Origin: Bactrocera neohumeralis
Taxonomy: Eukaryota; Arthropoda; Insecta; Diptera; Tephritidae
NCBI RefSeq assembly: GCF_024586455.1
Contig: NC_065921.1
Location: 69,131,528-69,195,527, forward strand
Length of the DNA stretch: 64,000 bases
Direction of reading: 5' to 3'
The notes beneath the pieces were generated by a model, which saw only the letters and a program-made list of their open reading frames with translations, had not been told where the DNA came from and searched no databases. The translations under genes and the position numbers were made by a program. Of the stretch, positions 35,641-46,865 are shown one piece after another; position 1 is the first letter of the stretch; the number at the start of each line of letters is the position of its first letter.

Positions 35641-36639
35641 ATAATTATTAACAAATGAAAGATTAATCCTTACTATAAATATTTTTTGTACATTGCTACT
35701 CGTCATCCTAATTCCTTTCAAAAGCCACCCGACTGACCGGTTTCTCAATGAGCTATGTCATGTAGACTTTTGCTGCTGTCATAAGCACTTATCAAAGCGC
35801 TTGTAAGTAAGTTTATCTCCTCAAGAAGTCACTTCTGACCAAATTCATAAATATATTTGACACTTTGGTGACAGGCTATTTAACGCCCATAGCATCCGAG
35901 ATATTCATACGGGCCCCGCGCACTTTCCAAGCAGCTTGCCGACTTGACAAGCGCGAACAAAGTAGCCAACACTGAACAACTAAATGATAAACGAGCGCAT
36001 AAATTCATGACAAAAGCTGCTACAACTTGTGCTGTGGCAAAGAGAGCGGCGACAGCGGGCGTATGCTATAACCGTTACATTGTCGCTTTCAATAAGACCA
36101 CATGCTAGCTAACGGTTAAAGGCATGCGAAGCTCATCAATAACTGCGTTATTAAATAATTTTTACAAGCAAACAACTGATAAGGATGCCCTGGAGTAAAC
36201 AAGCAATGACGCGGTGAATTTGAAAGTGAGATAACATGAGGGCTTATGTACGCAAACATATACAACTGTAATGTATAATAAGGAACAGTAATAACAGCCG
36301 CAAAAAACGAGAGTGATAAATTGCTTTGAGGATGACGATTTAATTAAAACGTAAAGATTTTGCGAATTTTTTTATTCCAGTGATATGGCAAGGTTGGTAT
36401 TAAAGACAATTACAATCAATTTTGTTTTTGCTCATTAAATAAACATGAGCGAAATTAATGAGTACAAAAGTCGTGAAAATTGATAATATTATGATCATTG
36501 CGACATTACTTAATTTAATTACTAATATTGAATATTGATTATTATTTATTTAGAGTATTGGTAATTATTTAAAAAGTTTTAATGTATTTTTACTAATCTA
36601 TTGAGCAGGAATGTAATTTAATACAAATACAAAAAACTA
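35641..36639. other. No gene seen
   Basis: Unremarkable, AT-rich from about 36300. Confidence 0.5.
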
Positions 36640-37807
36640 AATAAGGACCCATGAAAGGAGAATCGACACACACCACTTCTTCGTCGATTTCAAAGCTGCT
36701 TTCGACAGCACGAAAAGGAGCTGCCTTTATGCCGCAATGTCTGAATTTGGTATCCCCGCAAAACTAATACGGCTGTGTAAACTGACGTTGAGTAACACCA
36801 AAAGCTCCGTCAGAATCGGGAAGGACCTCTCCGAGCCGTTCGATACCAAACGAGGTTTCAGACAAGGCGACTCCCTATCGTGCGACTTCTGCAACCTGCT
36901 TCTGGAGAAAATAGTTCGAGCTGCAGAACTGAATAGAGAAGGTACCATCTTCTATAAGAGTGTACAGCTGCTGGCGGATGCCGATGATATTGATATCATC
37001 GGCCTTAACACCCGCGCCGTTAGTTCTGCTTTCTCCAGACTAGACAAGGAAGCAAAGCAAATGGGTCTGGCAGTGAACGAGGGCAAGACGAAATATCTCC
37101 TGTCATCAAACAAACAGTCGTCGCATTCGCGACTTGGCTCTCACGTCACTGTTGACAGTCATAACTTTGAAGTCGTAGATAATTTCGTCTATCTTGGAAC
37201 CAGCGTAAACACCACCAACAATGTCAGCCTGGAAATCCAACGCAGGATAACTCTTGCCAACAGGTGCTACTTCGGACTGAGTAGGCAATTGAAAAGTAAA
37301 GTCCTCTCTCGACGAACAAAAGCTAAACTCTATAAGTCGCTCATAATTCCCGTCCTGCTGTATGGTGCAGAGGCTTGGGCGATGACAACAACCGATGAGT
37401 CGACGTTACGAGTTTTCGAGAGAAAAGTTCTGCGAAAGATTTATGGTCCTTTGCGCGTTAGCCACGGCGAATACCGCATTCGATGGAACGATGAGCTGTA
37501 CGAGATATACGACGACATCGACATAGTTCAGCGAATTAAAAGACAGCGGATACGCTGGCTAGGTCATGTAGTCCGGATGGATGAAAACACTATAGCTTTG
37601 AAAGTATTCAGCGCAGTACCCGCCGGGGGAAGCAGAGGAAGAGGAAGACCTCCACTCCGTTGGAAGAACCAGGTGGAGAAGGACCTGGCTACGCTTGGAA
37701 TATCCAATCAGCGCCACGAAGCGAAAAAGAAGAAACGACTGGCGCGCTGTTGTTAACTCGGCTATAATCGCGTAAGCGGTGTCTACGCCAATTAAGAAGA
37801 AGAAGAA
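36640..37807 (+). pseudogene. GAA-tailed LINE, 5'-truncated RT-to-C-terminus copy
   Basis: A long open frame continues upstream of its first ATG (36737) to about 36645, reading IDTHHFFVDFKAAFDSTKR (RT motif A). It then gives GFRQGDSLSCDFCNLLLEKI, the catalytic box LLADADDIDIIG, and the C-terminal GEYRIRWNDELYEIYDD and GGSRGRGRPPLRW. Normally the box reads (Y/F)ADD; here Tyr is Asp (GAT), while the sister copy at 59819-60025 has YADD. A one-base shift near 37720 moves the last dozen codons into another frame (ending KKKKRLARCC). The 3' end is TCTACGCCAATTAAGAAGAA, a short (GAA)n tail. The endonuclease is absent. Clade is uncertain; proteins of this type are often annotated as craniofacial development protein 2-like or endonuclease-reverse transcriptase. 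Confidence 0.85.
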
Positions 37808-37853
37808 TGACTTATAATGAAATTAGAATACCATTACTTCAATTACTTACACA

Positions 37854-38094
37854 TCTATATACATAAATAAAAATGAATACCAAAAATGTATGTACGCGCA
37901 TAACTCAATAACGCCTGGACCAATTTGGCCAATTCTTCTTCTTAAATGTTCGTTGAAGTTCAAAGATGGTTTTTACGGCGAGAAAAATTCGAATAATTTC
38001 CGGAAAACCCCTAAAAACAGCCCTTTTCTTTTCCCCATACAAACGTTACAATAAATATGAATGTTTGTTTGTTAGTAACACTAAGAGAACGGTT
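37854..38094 (+). mobile_element. Helitron-like 5' end, cut by the gap
   Basis: Starts TCTATATACATAAATAAAAA after an A, with GTACGCGCATAACTCAATAA, then CGCCTGGACCAATTTGGCCA. This resembles the 5' ends of insect Helitrons (TC start, 'actcgagaacggctggaccgattt' type motif; from memory). A second, similar start lies at about 38052-38094 (AAATATGAATGTTTGTTTGT, then TAGTAACACTAAGAGAACGG). Both run into the N gap. Confidence 0.4.
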
Positions 38095-38194
38095 NNNNNN
38101 NNNNNNNNNNNNNNNNNNNNNNNNNNNNNNNNNNNNNNNNNNNNNNNNNNNNNNNNNNNNNNNNNNNNNNNNNNNNNNNNNNNNNNNNNNNNNN
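38095..38194. other. Assembly gap (100 N)
   Basis: Exactly 100 N, the usual placeholder for a gap of unknown size. Open frames spanning it are meaningless. Confidence 0.95.
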
Positions 38195-38730
38195 GGAGTC
38201 TCTCTCCCTTGCGCCCTTTATATGGCCATCGCAAATGTCACAAGGACCTACTCGTCCCTGTCCTTGTCCCGTCCATCGCATCTCTTGGACGGCGGTGATG
38301 TCAACCTTTGTTTTTACGAGGACATCAACCAGCTGGGCAGCGGCACCTTCCCAATTAAGGGACCGAACATTCCAGGTGCATGCCCTCAAATCGTAGTCCT
38401 TATTTCGTTTGCCATGGTCGTCATCAAAAGGGGGGTCTCTCATCCGAGGCTGTCGCTTACTTTTCATTGGGGGTGTTTTTTACGTGGCGGGTCCCAAACC
38501 CAGCGCACAACCCTAAGCAGGGGATGTTTCGCCTTCTCACATTAGCTCGCCTTCGAACGGATGTTCTTAGGCTACCCAGAGGATACTTGGTCAAAGACCG
38601 GAAGTCGTGAGCTGCTTGAGTCATATGTAAAAGAATCGTTTCTGGCCACTCCCAAGTGAATGGCGATCAGAGAACTTTCCTCACTTGGGTGAACTTCTAC
38701 ACATGAATCCATCCTCCAATTGAATATGTC
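38195..38730 (-). pseudogene. LINE 5' region and endonuclease start
   Basis: Minus-strand frame (down to the gap) reads NKDYDLRACTWNVRSLNWEG, then QLVDVLVKTKVDITAVQEMR and WTGQGQGRVGPCDI. This is the start of an APE-type endonuclease (family pattern: TWNVRSL-n-ITAVQExRW). The upstream part, 38550-38700, is leader sequence shared with 1-105 and 2187-2340. It is probably the 5' half of the same LINE family as 36640-37807, but it lies in the opposite orientation. The gap hides what follows. Confidence 0.75.
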
Positions 38731-39315
38731 ACCAACTGAGTGGTTAGTTACAGTCCCTAAATGGAGCAAATCTTTCGTTTCTTACAGATAGTACTCAGAT
38801 ACAAAATTACCATTATTTGGTGGTTTTAGGAAAGTTTGGTACGTCACAACTTCGGATTCATACAAATAATTTAGAGTGAACGTTTTAACATGGTTTGTTC
38901 ATGTTTCCGTCGAACGGAGTTCACGTCTCAAACAGATGTCAAATGACAACTGTTAAAGGGTGCGATGGAAATCAGATGATATAGAGAACTTCGTTTGAAA
39001 ATTGGAGTCAATTTTGAAGTCAACTATATCAAAGAGCAATACAAATTAAAGTCTGCATTTAACGATTGTTGGAGTATTATATTCCGTACTGTAGTCTCTT
39101 TAATTAAGCAACTATGTTCAAAAAATTCGGTTAAGTATTTACAAAACCAAAACTGAAAATGTCCAATAACGGACAAACGCATCCAAAGATAATAAAATAC
39201 AGAACTAAGTATCTGGTTATTCATATAAGATGATTCAAACTAAAAATAATTTCTTATGTAGCTTAGTTTACAAAACTCAGTAATATTGTTATCTTTCGCA
39301 AATAGAACTGGATGG
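38731..39315. other. No gene seen
   Basis: AT-rich, no motif. Confidence 0.5.
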
Positions 39316-40553
39316 TAACAAGTAAGGAAGGGCTTAGTTCGGGTGTCACCGAACATTTTATACTCTCGCATGATAAAGTGATAATCGAGATACCGTTATT
39401 AGCAACGTTATTTTGAGAATATAAAAATGATGCCCTCTGAATTACATGAAAACATCTGAGAGATTTACTGATATTTTCGGTGAAAAATTAGGTTAGGTTA
39501 GGTTAGGCACTGAATTCTTCTTGTTCGATATAAGGGACCTTGAAAAGTTATAGTCCGATCACGACAATTTTTCCACAAGGGATACCTCAGCTCAAATACC
39601 GTATTTGTGTAAAGTTTTATTCCGCTATCATCATTGGTTCCTAATGTACTATATATTATACAGAGAAGGCATCAGATTGAATTCAAAATAGCGTTATATT
39701 GGAATAAGGCGTGGTTGAGAACCGATTTCACCCATATTTCGTACATGTCATCAGGGTGTTAAGAAAATATTATATACCGAATTTCATTGAAATCGGTGAA
39801 GTAGTTCCTGAGATATGGTTTTTGGTCCATAAGTGGGCGATGCCACGCCTATTTTCAATTTTTAAAAAAGCCTGGGTGTAGCTTCCTTCTGCCATTTCTT
39901 CCGTAAAATTTAGTGTTTCTGACGTGTTTTGTTAGTCGGTTAACGCACTTTTAGGGATTTTCAACATAACCTTTGTATGGGAGGTGGGCGTGGTTATTAT
40001 TCGATTTCTTCCATTTTTGAACTGTATATGAAAATGTCTGAAGAAAACGACTCTACAGAGTTGGTTGACATAGCTATAGTAGTTTCCGAGATATGTACAA
40101 AAAACTTAGTAGGGGGCGGGGCCACGCCCATTTTCCAAAACAATTGGGTCCAAATATGCACCTCCCTAATGCGATCCTTTGTGCCAAATTTCACTTTAAT
40201 ATCTTTATTTATGGCTTAGTTATGACATTTTATAGGTTTTCGGTTTCGCCATTTTGTGGGCGTGGCAGTGGGCCGATTTTGCCCATCTTCGAACTTAACC
40301 TTCTTATGGAGCCAAGAAATACGTGTACCAAGTTTCATCATGATATCTCAATGTTTACTCAAGTTACTGCTTGCACGGACGGACGGACGGACAGACAGAT
40401 ATCCGGATTTCAACTCTACTCGTCACCCTGATCACTTTGGTATACATATATAACCTTATATCTGACTCTTTTAGTTTTAGGACTTACAAACAACCGTTAT
40501 GTGAACAAAACTATAATACTCTCCTTAGCAACTTTGTTGCGAGAGTATAAAAA
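39316..40553 (+). mobile_element. Helentron/DINE-like element, long form, copy 4
   Basis: About 1.24 kb with the standard head (AACAAGTAAGGAAGGGCTTA) and tail (TTGCGAGAGTATAAAA). After the head it has an additional block (about 39400-39600) with TTAGCAACGTTATTTTGAGA, a TTAGG x4 run, and TTTTCCACAAGGGATACCTC. That block is shared only with copy 5, so these two are the long form. GGAC microsatellite at about 40376-40397. No transposase. Confidence 0.8.
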
Positions 40554-42455
40554 TTACCTATTTCGGACAACAACTCATAATAAAAGCTATAGTCTCCCTA
40601 TAACCCATTGTTGAGATATATGTTTCAAGCAATTGCATTATAAAGTTTTATAACATCTCTAGAGTACTATCCTAAACTCTCAAGTTGATCTGATTAATAG
40701 TTCCGAAGTTACAGCCTTCAGAACTTTTGCGCTTGAAGCTAGCTAGGCTAAGTGCGCCGCCTTTAAACGCGTTTTTGCTTAAAACTGTTTTTCTGAAGTC
40801 TGTTGATCGCTCAGTTCTCGAAAACTACTCAGCTTATTATCATGAAATTTTACACAGACCTTTGAGATACAATTTTTAAAGGCTTGGACGAAGGATTTTT
40901 TTATACTCTCGCAACAAAGTTGCCAAAGAGAGTATTATAGTTTTGTTCACATAACGGTTGTTTGTAAGTCCTAGAGTTGAAATCCGGATGTCTGTCTGTC
41001 CGACCGTCCGTCTGTCCGTCCGTCTGTCCGTCCGTCTGTCCGTCCGCCCGTCCGTGCAAGCTGTTACTTGAGTAAAAATTGAGATATCATGATGAAACTT
41101 GGTACACGTATTTCTTGGCTCCATAAGAAGGTTAAGTTCGAAGATGGGCAAAATCGGCCCACTGCCACGCCCACAAAATGGCGAAAACCGAAAACCTATA
41201 AAATGTCATAACTAAGCCATAAATAAAGATATTAAAGTGAAATTTGGCACAAAGGATCACATTAGGGAGGGGCATATTTGGACGCAGCTTTTTTGGAAAA
41301 GTGGGCGTGACCCCGCCCCCTACTAAGTTTTTTGTACATATCTCGGAAACTACTACAGCTATGTCAACCAAACTCTACAGAGTCGTTTTCTTCAGGCATT
41401 TCTATATACAGTTTAAAAATGGAAGAAATCGGATAATAACCACGCCCACCTCCCATACAAAGGTTATGTTGAAAATCACTAAAAGTCCGTTAACCGACTA
41501 ACAAAAAACGTCAGAAACACTAAATTTTACGGAAGGAATAGCAGAAGAAAGCTGCACCCAGGCTTTTTTTAAAAATTGAAAATGGGCGTGGCCTCGCCCA
41601 CTTATGGACCAAAAACCGTATCTCAGGAACTACTAGACCGATTTCAATGAAATTCGGTACATAATATTTTCTTAACACCCTGATGACATGTACGAAATAT
41701 GGGTGAAATCGGTGCACAACCACGCCTTCTTCCAATATAACGCTATTTTGAATTCCATCTGATGCCTTCTCTGTATAATATATACATTAGGAACCAATGA
41801 TGATAGCGGAATAAAACTTTACTCAAATATGGTATTTCAGCTGAGGTAACCCTTGTGGAAAAATTTTCGTGATCGGACTATAACTTTTCAAGGTCCCTGA
41901 TATCGAACACGAGGAACTCAGTGCCTAACCTAACATAACCTAATTTTTCACCGAAAATATCGATAAATCTCTCAGACATTTTCATGTAATTCAGAGGGCA
42001 TCATTTTTATACTCTCGCAAAAAAGTTGCTAATAACAGTATCTCGATTATCACTATATCATGCGAGAGTATAAAATGTTCGGTGACACCCGAACTTAGCC
42101 CTTCCTTACTTGTTTTGGACTACAATTATTTGAAAAATAATGTCGCGAAATTTTCACCGAAATTTTCCACTTTTTTGTAGACATGTCTACCAAAAATCCA
42201 ATTTTCAGTTTTTTTTCCTTCGTCAAAGTTCTAAGTTAAGGATTTAACTAAAACACGTATTTTTTTAATTTAGATGATCCTGTACGGAGTTATCCCTTCA
42301 ACGTGGATTCATCTTTTTTCCGAGGGGTCACCGGAAATAGCCTCGCAATGAACGAGTTTAAAATACATTTTTCCAAAAATGTCAGAATTTCTTTGTTTGT
42401 TGAGAAAAAAAAATTCTGTTTTGTATCCGAGGAAACCCATCTAACCCCTTAAACC
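40554..42455 (-). repeat. Unnamed interspersed repeat 'D', split by copy 5
   Basis: The two parts, 42117-42455 and 40554-40895, read in that order on the minus strand, together follow the plus-strand block at 43890-44665. Shared words include CCAATTTTCAGTTTTTTT (complement), AAAATTTCATGA.AAT, CGACTTCA.AA.ACAGTTT and GGC(A/G)CACTTAGCCT. The 40896-42116 Helentron-like element interrupts it. There is no coding capacity. The class is unknown. Confidence 0.7.
40896..42116 (-). mobile_element. Helentron/DINE-like element, long form, copy 5 (inverted, nested)
   Basis: Full-length antisense copy: it begins TTTTATACTCTCGCAAC at the left and ends TTCGGTGACACCCGAACTTA, then GCCCTTCCTTACTTGTTTT. It has an expanded GTCC/GTCT microsatellite at about 40990-41054. 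It shares the long-form extra block with copy 4, and sits inside repeat D. Confidence 0.85.
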
Positions 42456-42499
42456 TTATGTTTTCTGCTAAATAAGCCAACAACATCTATAACTTTATT

Positions 42500-42960
42500 T
42501 CGAAACCTTTTAAGAGAAAATTAGCGGGAAAACTTTCAACGTTCTGCATGCAACATGTGTTGCAAGAGCGACAGCAAAGAGCACTAACTCAAGCGCGGAT
42601 GCACGCCGAAGTGAGAGGGAGACTGAAATATGAAGACAACTGTTTAGTGTGACAGCGCTGCTACAACACAGTACACAGATTTTTGTTGCACTTGCTTTGC
42701 TTAGCTCATTTGAGTTTGCTCCAAAAAATGCGCAAATTCGAAACTGCCAAAAGCGGCCGAGTGTGGCAAGAGCAAACAACAGCATAATCACAGCACACTA
42801 GTTGCTCAGCTGAGAAATTCACCACGCGCACACTGAGACACATTCACACACATGCGCTTGTCAGCAAGCAATTAGGCATAGGCAGCGTGACTCTCGCCGT
42901 CAGCGCTGAACTCTCGCCAGCCGCGACTGTTTTGGCAATTTTCACAAAGTATCGGGTTGT
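42500..42960 (+). promoter_or_regulatory. Promoter-like region of the Pkc53E-like gene
   Basis: Composition changes sharply here to GC-richer, non-repetitive sequence. CTCTCGCC occurs twice (about 42890 and 42910), and AGTGAGAGGGAGACTG lies at 42610. GAGAG-type motifs are known binding sites for GAGA factor in fly promoters. It precedes the probable noncoding first exon. No TATA box can be assigned and the start site is not determined. Confidence 0.35.
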
Positions 42961-43707
42961 TGAGCGTTGCGGACGTGTGCTGATCTGAACGCGGGCGTCA
43001 ATCGGATATTAGAGAGTCAAATACCAAGGCAAAAAGAAGCAATTCAATAAAATCGCTAGTACATAGTACACAGCCCTAAGCAATTGGTTAACTGGCGCTG
43101 AGAATAAAAATTAAAAGAAATTTTGTTTGGTAAACAAATAAATTGCAGCAATTAAAATATAAGTCAATCCTTCATCAGCAAAAGCAAACGATTGTGTAAG
43201 TAAGCGGCTGTTAGTGAAAACTTTGCTGGCCGATTTCATTGTGTAGCATTCTTTTCACGCTGTTCGCCAATTGCCTGCTCGCGCTGCGGCCAACTGTGCG
43301 TATGACTGACTGGCTGGCCGATTGTGAAGCGTGCGCCATAATTTATTGTAAAATTCAGTGATTTTTGTTGTCACAAACAAGTTTTTGGAACTGTGTGTGT
43401 GTGTTGTAAATTGTGCGCCAAAACTTTTTTTTTTTTGCTTTCGAGTGCTAAAAACTGAGTGTGAGGTTTATTTGTGCACCGCCGGCATTTCGTGTGAACT
43501 TAACGCAATTTGTGATGATTTTGAGCACTGGCTAGAATTGCAATGGCCTGTGGCTAGACGTTGATTGTTGATGGTGATAAAGAAAACAAAAAATTTCGTT
43601 AAAAATTTCAATAAAAAACCCATTCCAAATAAATAAAACGGTGTAGTGATAAGACCACATGAGCAAAAATTAAAAATTATTACATATATTGGAAAATTGT
43701 AGAGAAG
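42961..43707 (+). other. Probable 5' noncoding exon of the Pkc53E-like gene
   Basis: GC-richer, repeat-free sequence that ends in AGAGAAG|GTGAGT, a strong splice donor at 43707/43708. It is on the same strand and upstream of the coding exon at 49433. Its left limit is unknown; 42961 is only where the sequence ceases to look promoter-like. A GT microsatellite lies at about 43394-43406. No in-frame coding joins it to the kinase exon, so it would be untranslated. Confidence 0.4.
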
Positions 43708-43889
43708 GTGAGTCGAACAGTGCAAAATAATATAAAAAAGTTGTTTAAAGAAATACTACGAAACAAAACTTATTTACATAAACTAAATAATTGAAAATGA
43801 TATGAAATAATTTACTTAAAAAAATAAAAATGCTATGAAATAATTAAAAAATATTTTTTTTTAACTTCAGATTTTTGTGTTTTGCCATT

Positions 43890-44665
43890 TAAGGCATTAT
43901 ATGGGTCTCCTCGGGTAAACAACTGCCTTTTTTCATCCATTCTTTTTTCTCATATAAAAAATTAAATAATTTATTAGAATTTTTAATTGTTACATACACT
44001 ATTAACAAAGAATTTCTGAAATGTTTGGAAAAAAAATATTTTAAGCTCGGCCGTTTCGACGGCACTTCCAGTGACCGCTCAGAAAATATAAGAGCTCGCG
44101 TTAGGAGGATAACCCCTTCATCGTCTAAAGTAAAAAATACGTGGTTTAGTTAAAACCTTAATTTAGAACTTGGACCAACGAAAAAAACTGAAAATTGGAT
44201 TTTTGGCAGATATTTTCACAAAAAATGAAAATTTCAGTGAAATTGTCGCGACTTTTTTTCAAATAGTTGTAATCGAAAAAAACCCAAGTCTTTAATAATT
44301 GTGTATGCAAAATTTCATGAAAATTGGTTGAGTAGTGTTCAAGAAATCTTGCCAACCGACTTCAAAACACAGTTTCTAGAAAAACCCGTTTAAAGACGGC
44401 ACACTTAGCCTCGAGCGCACAAGTTCTCAAGGTTGTATATCCAAAACTATTACTCGGCTCAAATTGAAAATTTAGGATAATTTTCTGGAGGTGTTTTGGA
44501 AGTAAACAAGACAATAAAAAAATTCAATTTCTTGAAACCCGTAAACCCATGTAACTTCTTCAAAGTCAAATAGTTTTTCAATAAAATTTGCAAAAAAAAA
44601 AAAAAATACTTTTTTTAAATTAAAAGTTTTCAACCAAGCATTATTTTCCCCAAAAATGCTTAACA
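43890..44665 (+). repeat. Unnamed interspersed repeat 'D', plus copy
   Basis: Uninterrupted counterpart of the split copy at 40554-42455, beginning near ATATGGGTCTCCTCGGGTAA and passing through CCGACTTCAAAACACAGTTT and GACGGCACACTTAGCCTCGA. The two copies are diverged by substitutions and small indels. There is no coding capacity. Together they bracket the putative promoter and noncoding exon as inverted repeats. Confidence 0.7.
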
Positions 44666-44695
44666 TTTGAAATGAAGAAAGAAATTATAATAAGG

Positions 44696-45020
44696 CAAGA
44701 ATAAATATTACCTTCGGCTGCTCCGAAATTATAATACCAAGCACTTCACAGTGGCATTTCTTAAAGCATAAAATATCTGTTGATTTTGAACGATAAGATT
44801 GTGTGGCAGCTATATGCTATAGTGGACCGATCTAAAGAATTCCATCACAGATTGTACCGTTATTTTGGATAATAACTCATGCGAATTTCCTTGAAAATAT
44901 CTCGTCAAATAAAAGAGTATTCCATACGAGAATTGGGTCCCAATCGATCAGTTTGCATGCCAGTTATATGTTATAATAATCCGTTGCCGGCAGTTTCGAC
45001 AAATAATGAGCTGTTTTGGA
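44696..45020 (+). mobile_element. DINE-like element, second family, decayed fragment
   Basis: CTTCGGCTGCTCCGAAATTA (small hairpin head), CAAGCACTTCACAGTGGCAT, GTGGCAGCTATATGCTATAG, CCATACGAGAATTGGGTCCC and GTTTCGACAAATAATGAGCT follow the order of the better copy at 46345-46865. The 3' part is missing. Confidence 0.65.
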
Positions 45021-46344
45021 AAGAAATAATTTTTATAAAAATTACAAAAAAAAATCACATTAAAAATTTAATATTAAAGCTCTGCAATATTTAAGTATTA
45101 TATGCAAACACTGATGTTTATGAAATTTTAAAGCATCGTTGGGGTATATTAAATAATTTACCGCTGCTTTTCTTTTAAATTTAGAATTTTTTTAAGTAAA
45201 AAAAATATAAAATTTAAAATTTTTTTTCTTAATTTTTTTTATATATTTTTTTTTGTAATTAAAGCATTTAACAATACACTTTTTTATTTTTTGTACTCAT
45301 TATTTTTTTTATTCCTTATCTGCATTTGAATACAAAATCTAGCTTACGCCAGAACTCTTCCTGTACTAGGACAAACCAAAACCTTTAATTTCAAAACTCG
45401 CCTTACCAACTGCGTTTTCGCAGTCCCTAGTTTGCTTTAATTTCTATACGTTTTTCCTCTTTTCCTTTCCCATGAAGCCAAAGAAATAAAAACAAATTAA
45501 TTCCAAAAGAAATTAATAATAGTAAAAACAACAACAACACCTTCTGCTATAAAAAAGGCACGTCAGCGACTAGAATCAGCAGCGTTGCCGTCGCAAAAAT
45601 CAACCAATTAACACACCCACATACAAACGAAGCCGCTTCTCCACGGTGCCACGCAAATTTCCACAAGTCTCACTCACATAACGGTAAACAATATCGATAG
45701 CTGTTGCGTCGCCTACACTGAGTTAGTGTCGTTCAGGTGTTATACCGTTATTATCATACCGATAATTTTTTACTGTCTGTTTTTTATTACATGCATTTTT
45801 TGTTGTTGTTGTAATTGCCAACATTGCGCGCTTATGTCACTCAACTGTCGTTGATATTTGTGAAAGCACTCATGTCTCTATTTGCCTGCGAGCAGAAGTG
45901 TAGAAGAAAGCAGCGCCCGGGCAGCTGGTGCGTATACGTAACTTGTTGATATTCGGTTACTAGTTTAAGCCGCGGCGTTTACATGTGATGTCCAACGTGT
46001 AAAGCTGAAGAAATGACTTTGAACGAAATAAACATATACATATGTGACGATAGTATATATTTGAAATATTTGTTTTTGAAAAGATTACTTGCGTTTCGTT
46101 ACGGAACTTAAATGGTGGAAAGTGAGAATATTAAAAATAATAATAATAATAGTCATATAATGAACAAAAAAAAAAAATATTTTAGCATAAATAAAAATGA
46201 AACATTAAAAAAAAATATATAAGTTATAAAAAATATCAAAAATTATTTTGAATTCTATTTTATTTTGAATTTTTCCACTATGTGAATTGCTTTTCGTTAC
46301 GGAACCTAAATCATAGTAGTTATAATACTAAAAAAAACAAAAAA
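45021..46344. other. No gene seen (intronic)
   Basis: AT-rich. 45330-45980 is somewhat less AT-rich, without a recognisable exon. Confidence 0.5.
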
Positions 46345-46704
46345 AATGTTAACTTCGGCGGCACCGAAGCTAATATACCGCTCACAGGTGCATTTCTTTT
46401 AGTAATTATGTGTTCAGTTTGTATGGAAGCTACACACGCTACAGTAATCCGATCTGAAAAATTTTTTGGAGATTACATTTTGCCTTAGAAAATAATCTAT
46501 ACCAAATTTGGTGAAGATACATTGTCAAATGTGAAAGTTTTCCATACAAGAACTTGATTCCGATCGTGCAGTTTGTATGGCAGCTATATGTTATAGTGTT
46601 CCGATATCGGCCGTTCCGACAAATGAGCAGCTTCTTGAAGAGAAAATGACGTTTGCACAATTTCAAAACGATATCTTAAAAACTGAGGGACTAGTTCGAA
46701 AATA

Positions 46705-46736
<32 letters not shown>

Positions 46737-46865
46737 GACATGGCTAAATCGACTCAGCTCAACATACTGATCATTTATATATATACTTTATAGGGTCTCC
46801 GACGCTTCTTTCTGGGTGTTACAAACATCGTGACAAACTTAATATACCCTGTTCAGGGTATAAAA
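46345..46865 (+). mobile_element. DINE-like element, second family
   Basis: The head is GTTAACTTCGGCGGCACCGA (hairpin). The middle has TTTGTATGGCAGCTATATGT, then TATAGTGTTCCGATATCGGC. It has a GACAGACGGAC microsatellite (about 46707-46740) and the tail CTTTATAGGGTCTCCGACGC, then TATACCCTGTTCAGGGTATA. These blocks closely recall the DINE-1-type Helentron derivatives abundant in Drosophila (established family). It is a different family from copies 1-5. No transposase. Confidence 0.75.

Noticed and set aside
38057..38545. 162-codon open frame across the N gap
   Set aside because: About 34 of its codons are N. The remainder is the antisense shadow of the LINE endonuclease.
39489..39508. TTAGG x4 run, the ancestral insect telomere repeat
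   Set aside because: Diptera have lost TTAGG telomeres, and the run lies inside a transposable element copy; its near-twin (copy 5) has a decayed version.
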